From positions 620,001 through 684,000 of the forward strand of contig NZ_AUED01000001.1 in the NCBI RefSeq assembly GCF_000425805.1: DNA of 64,000 nt, read 5' to 3'. The DNA is from Pseudomonas vranovensis DSM 16006 (lineage in GTDB: Bacteria > Pseudomonadota > Gammaproteobacteria > Pseudomonadales > Pseudomonadaceae). Positions 62,946-64,000 of the stretch are shown piece by piece; position 1 is the stretch's first letter; every line of letters starts with the position of its first letter. Under the pieces are notes generated by a model. The model ran no database searches, was not told the origin of the DNA, and worked only from the letters and a program-made list of their open reading frames with translations. The position numbers were made by a program, and so were the translations under genes.

Positions 62946-62976
62946 CGATCGCAGCCTCGTCCTTCGGCAGCGGCTA
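62946..62976 (-). repeat. Intergenic repeat, family B copy 3 (inverted)
   Basis: On the minus strand TAGCCGCTGCCGAAGGACGA followed by GGCTGCGATCG, matching the copies at 3153-3180 and 49791-49822. It lies between the metallothionein stop and the next gene. Confidence 0.75.
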
Positions 62977-63011
62977 CTGATTGCCCGCCGAACGGATGAC
63001 GCTGCCGGCGG

Positions 63012-63299
63012 TTACTGCAATTCCAGCTGCAATTGCAGCCCGCCATCGTCACACTGCCTGTGGTAATGCACGATGCCCCGATAGATCCGGCCCTCCCAGG
63101 TAAATGCCACACTGTGGGAGCGCTCAAGCTTGTCCGGTACCGGCGCACGCACCTGCATCTGCAATCCCGGCAAGCCATTGAGGTTCAACGGCGCCAGCTG
63201 CACCTCGCATTCCGCACTGCGGGCCACCGGGCCAAACAAGGTATCCTGGACAAAGTCGATCTGCAGGCAGGTCGCACAGGCGCGGTTTGCCATTCTCAT
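63012..63299 (-). CDS. Small protein downstream of DUF4142 gene (95 residues)
   Basis: A 95-residue protein (MRMANRACATCLQIDFVQDT, then HSVAFTWEGRIYRGIVHYHR), with features reminiscent of PilZ-like or small beta-barrel proteins but not enough to name. AGGAGG is eight bases before the ATG at 63299; a second in-frame ATG (63317) lies upstream, inside the DUF4142 stop region. The pair is probably an operon with the DUF4142 gene. Confidence 0.6.
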   Translation of the reverse strand: MRMANRACATCLQIDFVQDTLFGPVARSAECEVQLAPLNLNGLPGLQMQVRAPVPDKLERSHSVAFTWEGRIYRGIVHYHRQCDDGGLQLQLELQ

Positions 63300-63313
63300 G
63301 CCTGGGCCCTCCT

Positions 63314-63817
63314 TCATTCAGCCGCGCGGTATTCGTTTTCCAGTTTCTTGGCCTCCTGCAGGTGATGCTGCAAGGTCGGCAAGGCATTGGTCGCAAAGTT
63401 GCGCAGGTCTGCCGGGGCCGAGGTTGACTGGCGCTGCTCGTCAAACAGGCGGATCGCCTGTTCATGGGCATCGACCTGATGGCTGGCATAGGCGGCATCG
63501 AACGAAGCACCGTCTTGCACCTGCAACATCATTTTACGAGCCTTGTCGGCCAGGGCGGCATCGTTTGGCGCCGGGAGGTCATGCTTTTTTGCCAGTTCAA
63601 GCAACTGCTGATTACTTTGGGTGTGATCCTTGATCATCAGGCGGGCAAACGCCTTGATGTCTGCAGCGTCGGATTTTTCCAGGGCCAGTTGGCTGGTCTG
63701 GATTTCGGCCATGCCGGCGCTCATGGCCTCGTCGATGAAGGTGTTGTCACCGGCCTGTGCCTGCAAGGCCAGCAGGGCAAACAGGCCCAGCGCAAATCGG
63801 GAAGGAAGGCGATTCAT
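63314..63817 (-). CDS. DUF4142 family exported protein
   Basis: A 167-residue protein with a Sec signal peptide (about residues 1-21, ending LQAQA) and the DUF4142 helical ferritin-like fold (FARLMIKDHTQSNQQLLELA, then HEQAIRLFDEQRQS). Function unknown. AGGAG is eight bases before the ATG at 63817. It carries a GAAC-N15-GTCT promoter motif at 63861-63883. Confidence 0.85.
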   Translation of the reverse strand: MNRLPSRFALGLFALLALQAQAGDNTFIDEAMSAGMAEIQTSQLALEKSDAADIKAFARLMIKDHTQSNQQLLELAKKHDLPAPNDAALADKARKMMLQVQDGASFDAAYASHQVDAHEQAIRLFDEQRQSTSAPADLRNFATNALPTLQHHLQEAKKLENEYRAAE

Positions 63818-63860
63818 GGGCATAACTCCTGTGAGGCGGCGATCCACTGTTCTATCTACG

Positions 63861-63883
63861 AGACGTCAGCAGGCCTGGAGTTC
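63861..63883 (-). promoter_or_regulatory. ECF-like promoter motif GAAC-N15-GTCT (DUF4142 gene)
   Basis: On the minus strand GAAC (63883-63880), 15 bases, GTCT (63864-63861), then TAGATAGA (63858-63851). This matches the DUF1652 motif closely. Confidence 0.5.
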
Positions 63884-64000
63884 AGCTTTTTTACCCAGCG
63901 GACCGCTGGTCGGCGCGGCAGCATTTCGATTCAAACCTTGGCCATGCCATTCCTTCCAAGTAGAAACGGGCGCTGCTTTGCTGGCGCTGAATCCGCTACC

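Noticed and set aside
1..64000. CRISPR array, tRNA, rRNA, insertion sequence or prophage
   Set aside because: No regularly spaced repeats, no cloverleaf or rRNA sequence, no transposase, integrase or phage structural gene seen. The only mobile-type traces are REP-like repeats and the vgrG remnant.

Overview
The window is about 64 kb of GC-rich (roughly 60-65%) chromosomal DNA from a Pseudomonas, most likely of the P. putida group. The evidence is gene content and order. A divergent D-lysine/D-amino-acid catabolic block (rpiR-type regulator, polar amino acid ABC transporter, amaD and dpkA, then amaC) is followed by an aromatic/hydroxy amino acid permease, tpx and a muxABC-opmB tripartite pump. 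Intergenic palindromes of the type ATCGCGGGGCAAGCCCGCTCCCACA are typical of this genus. I see no rRNA, tRNA, CRISPR array, insertion sequence or prophage.

Layout. 1-4.1 kb: MOSC protein (cut by the window edge), YeeE/YedE sulfur transporter, zinc alcohol dehydrogenase, class I glutamine amidotransferase. 4.4-9.7 kb (minus strand): the operon RpiR regulator - binding protein - two permeases - amaD - ATPase, divergent from dpkA (9.85-10.9 kb). 10.9-13.2 kb: two unrecognised minus-strand genes and a divergent tandem LuxR-type HTH locus that looks frameshifted; this block separates dpkA from amaC. 13.3-16.7 kb: amaC, permease, tpx. 16.9-25.9 kb: overlapping muxA-muxB-muxC-opmB operon. 25.9-26.8 kb: decayed vgrG (type VI secretion) remnant carrying a 13-unit GGT/ACC microsatellite.

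26.9-31.6 kb: NIPSNAP protein, then IclR regulator - formimidoylglutamase - GltS, then an orphan coiled-coil protein. 31.7-35.4 kb: MFS transporter with a long inserted loop, alpha/beta hydrolase, VOC protein, nucleotidyltransferase-like protein. 35.5-41.2 kb: a winged-helix/TPR regulator divergent from an NmrA-like protein - cupin - EmrA - EmrB operon. 41.3-45.2 kb: GNAT, DUF1428, chemoreceptor, AraC regulator. 45.3-49.7 kb: AhpD-like protein, ACAD-fold flavoprotein and a complete sulfonate/nitrate-type ABC importer.

49.9-55.4 kb: small protein, methyltransferase, secreted HExxH protein, TetR, an SDR lacking the usual catalytic Tyr, a DsbA-fold isomerase, LysE exporter, alpha/beta hydrolase. 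55.5-58.8 kb: LysR divergent from pirin and two YcaC-like hydrolases. 58.8-64 kb: small stress- and envelope-type genes (iron-permease-like protein, AlkA, DUF6555, orphan ClpP, KGG protein, DUF1652, Yip1, metallothionein, DUF4142). Three of these share a GAAC-N15/16-GYCT promoter-like motif.

All functions are assigned by reading translated motifs and from memory of the families; no database search was run.
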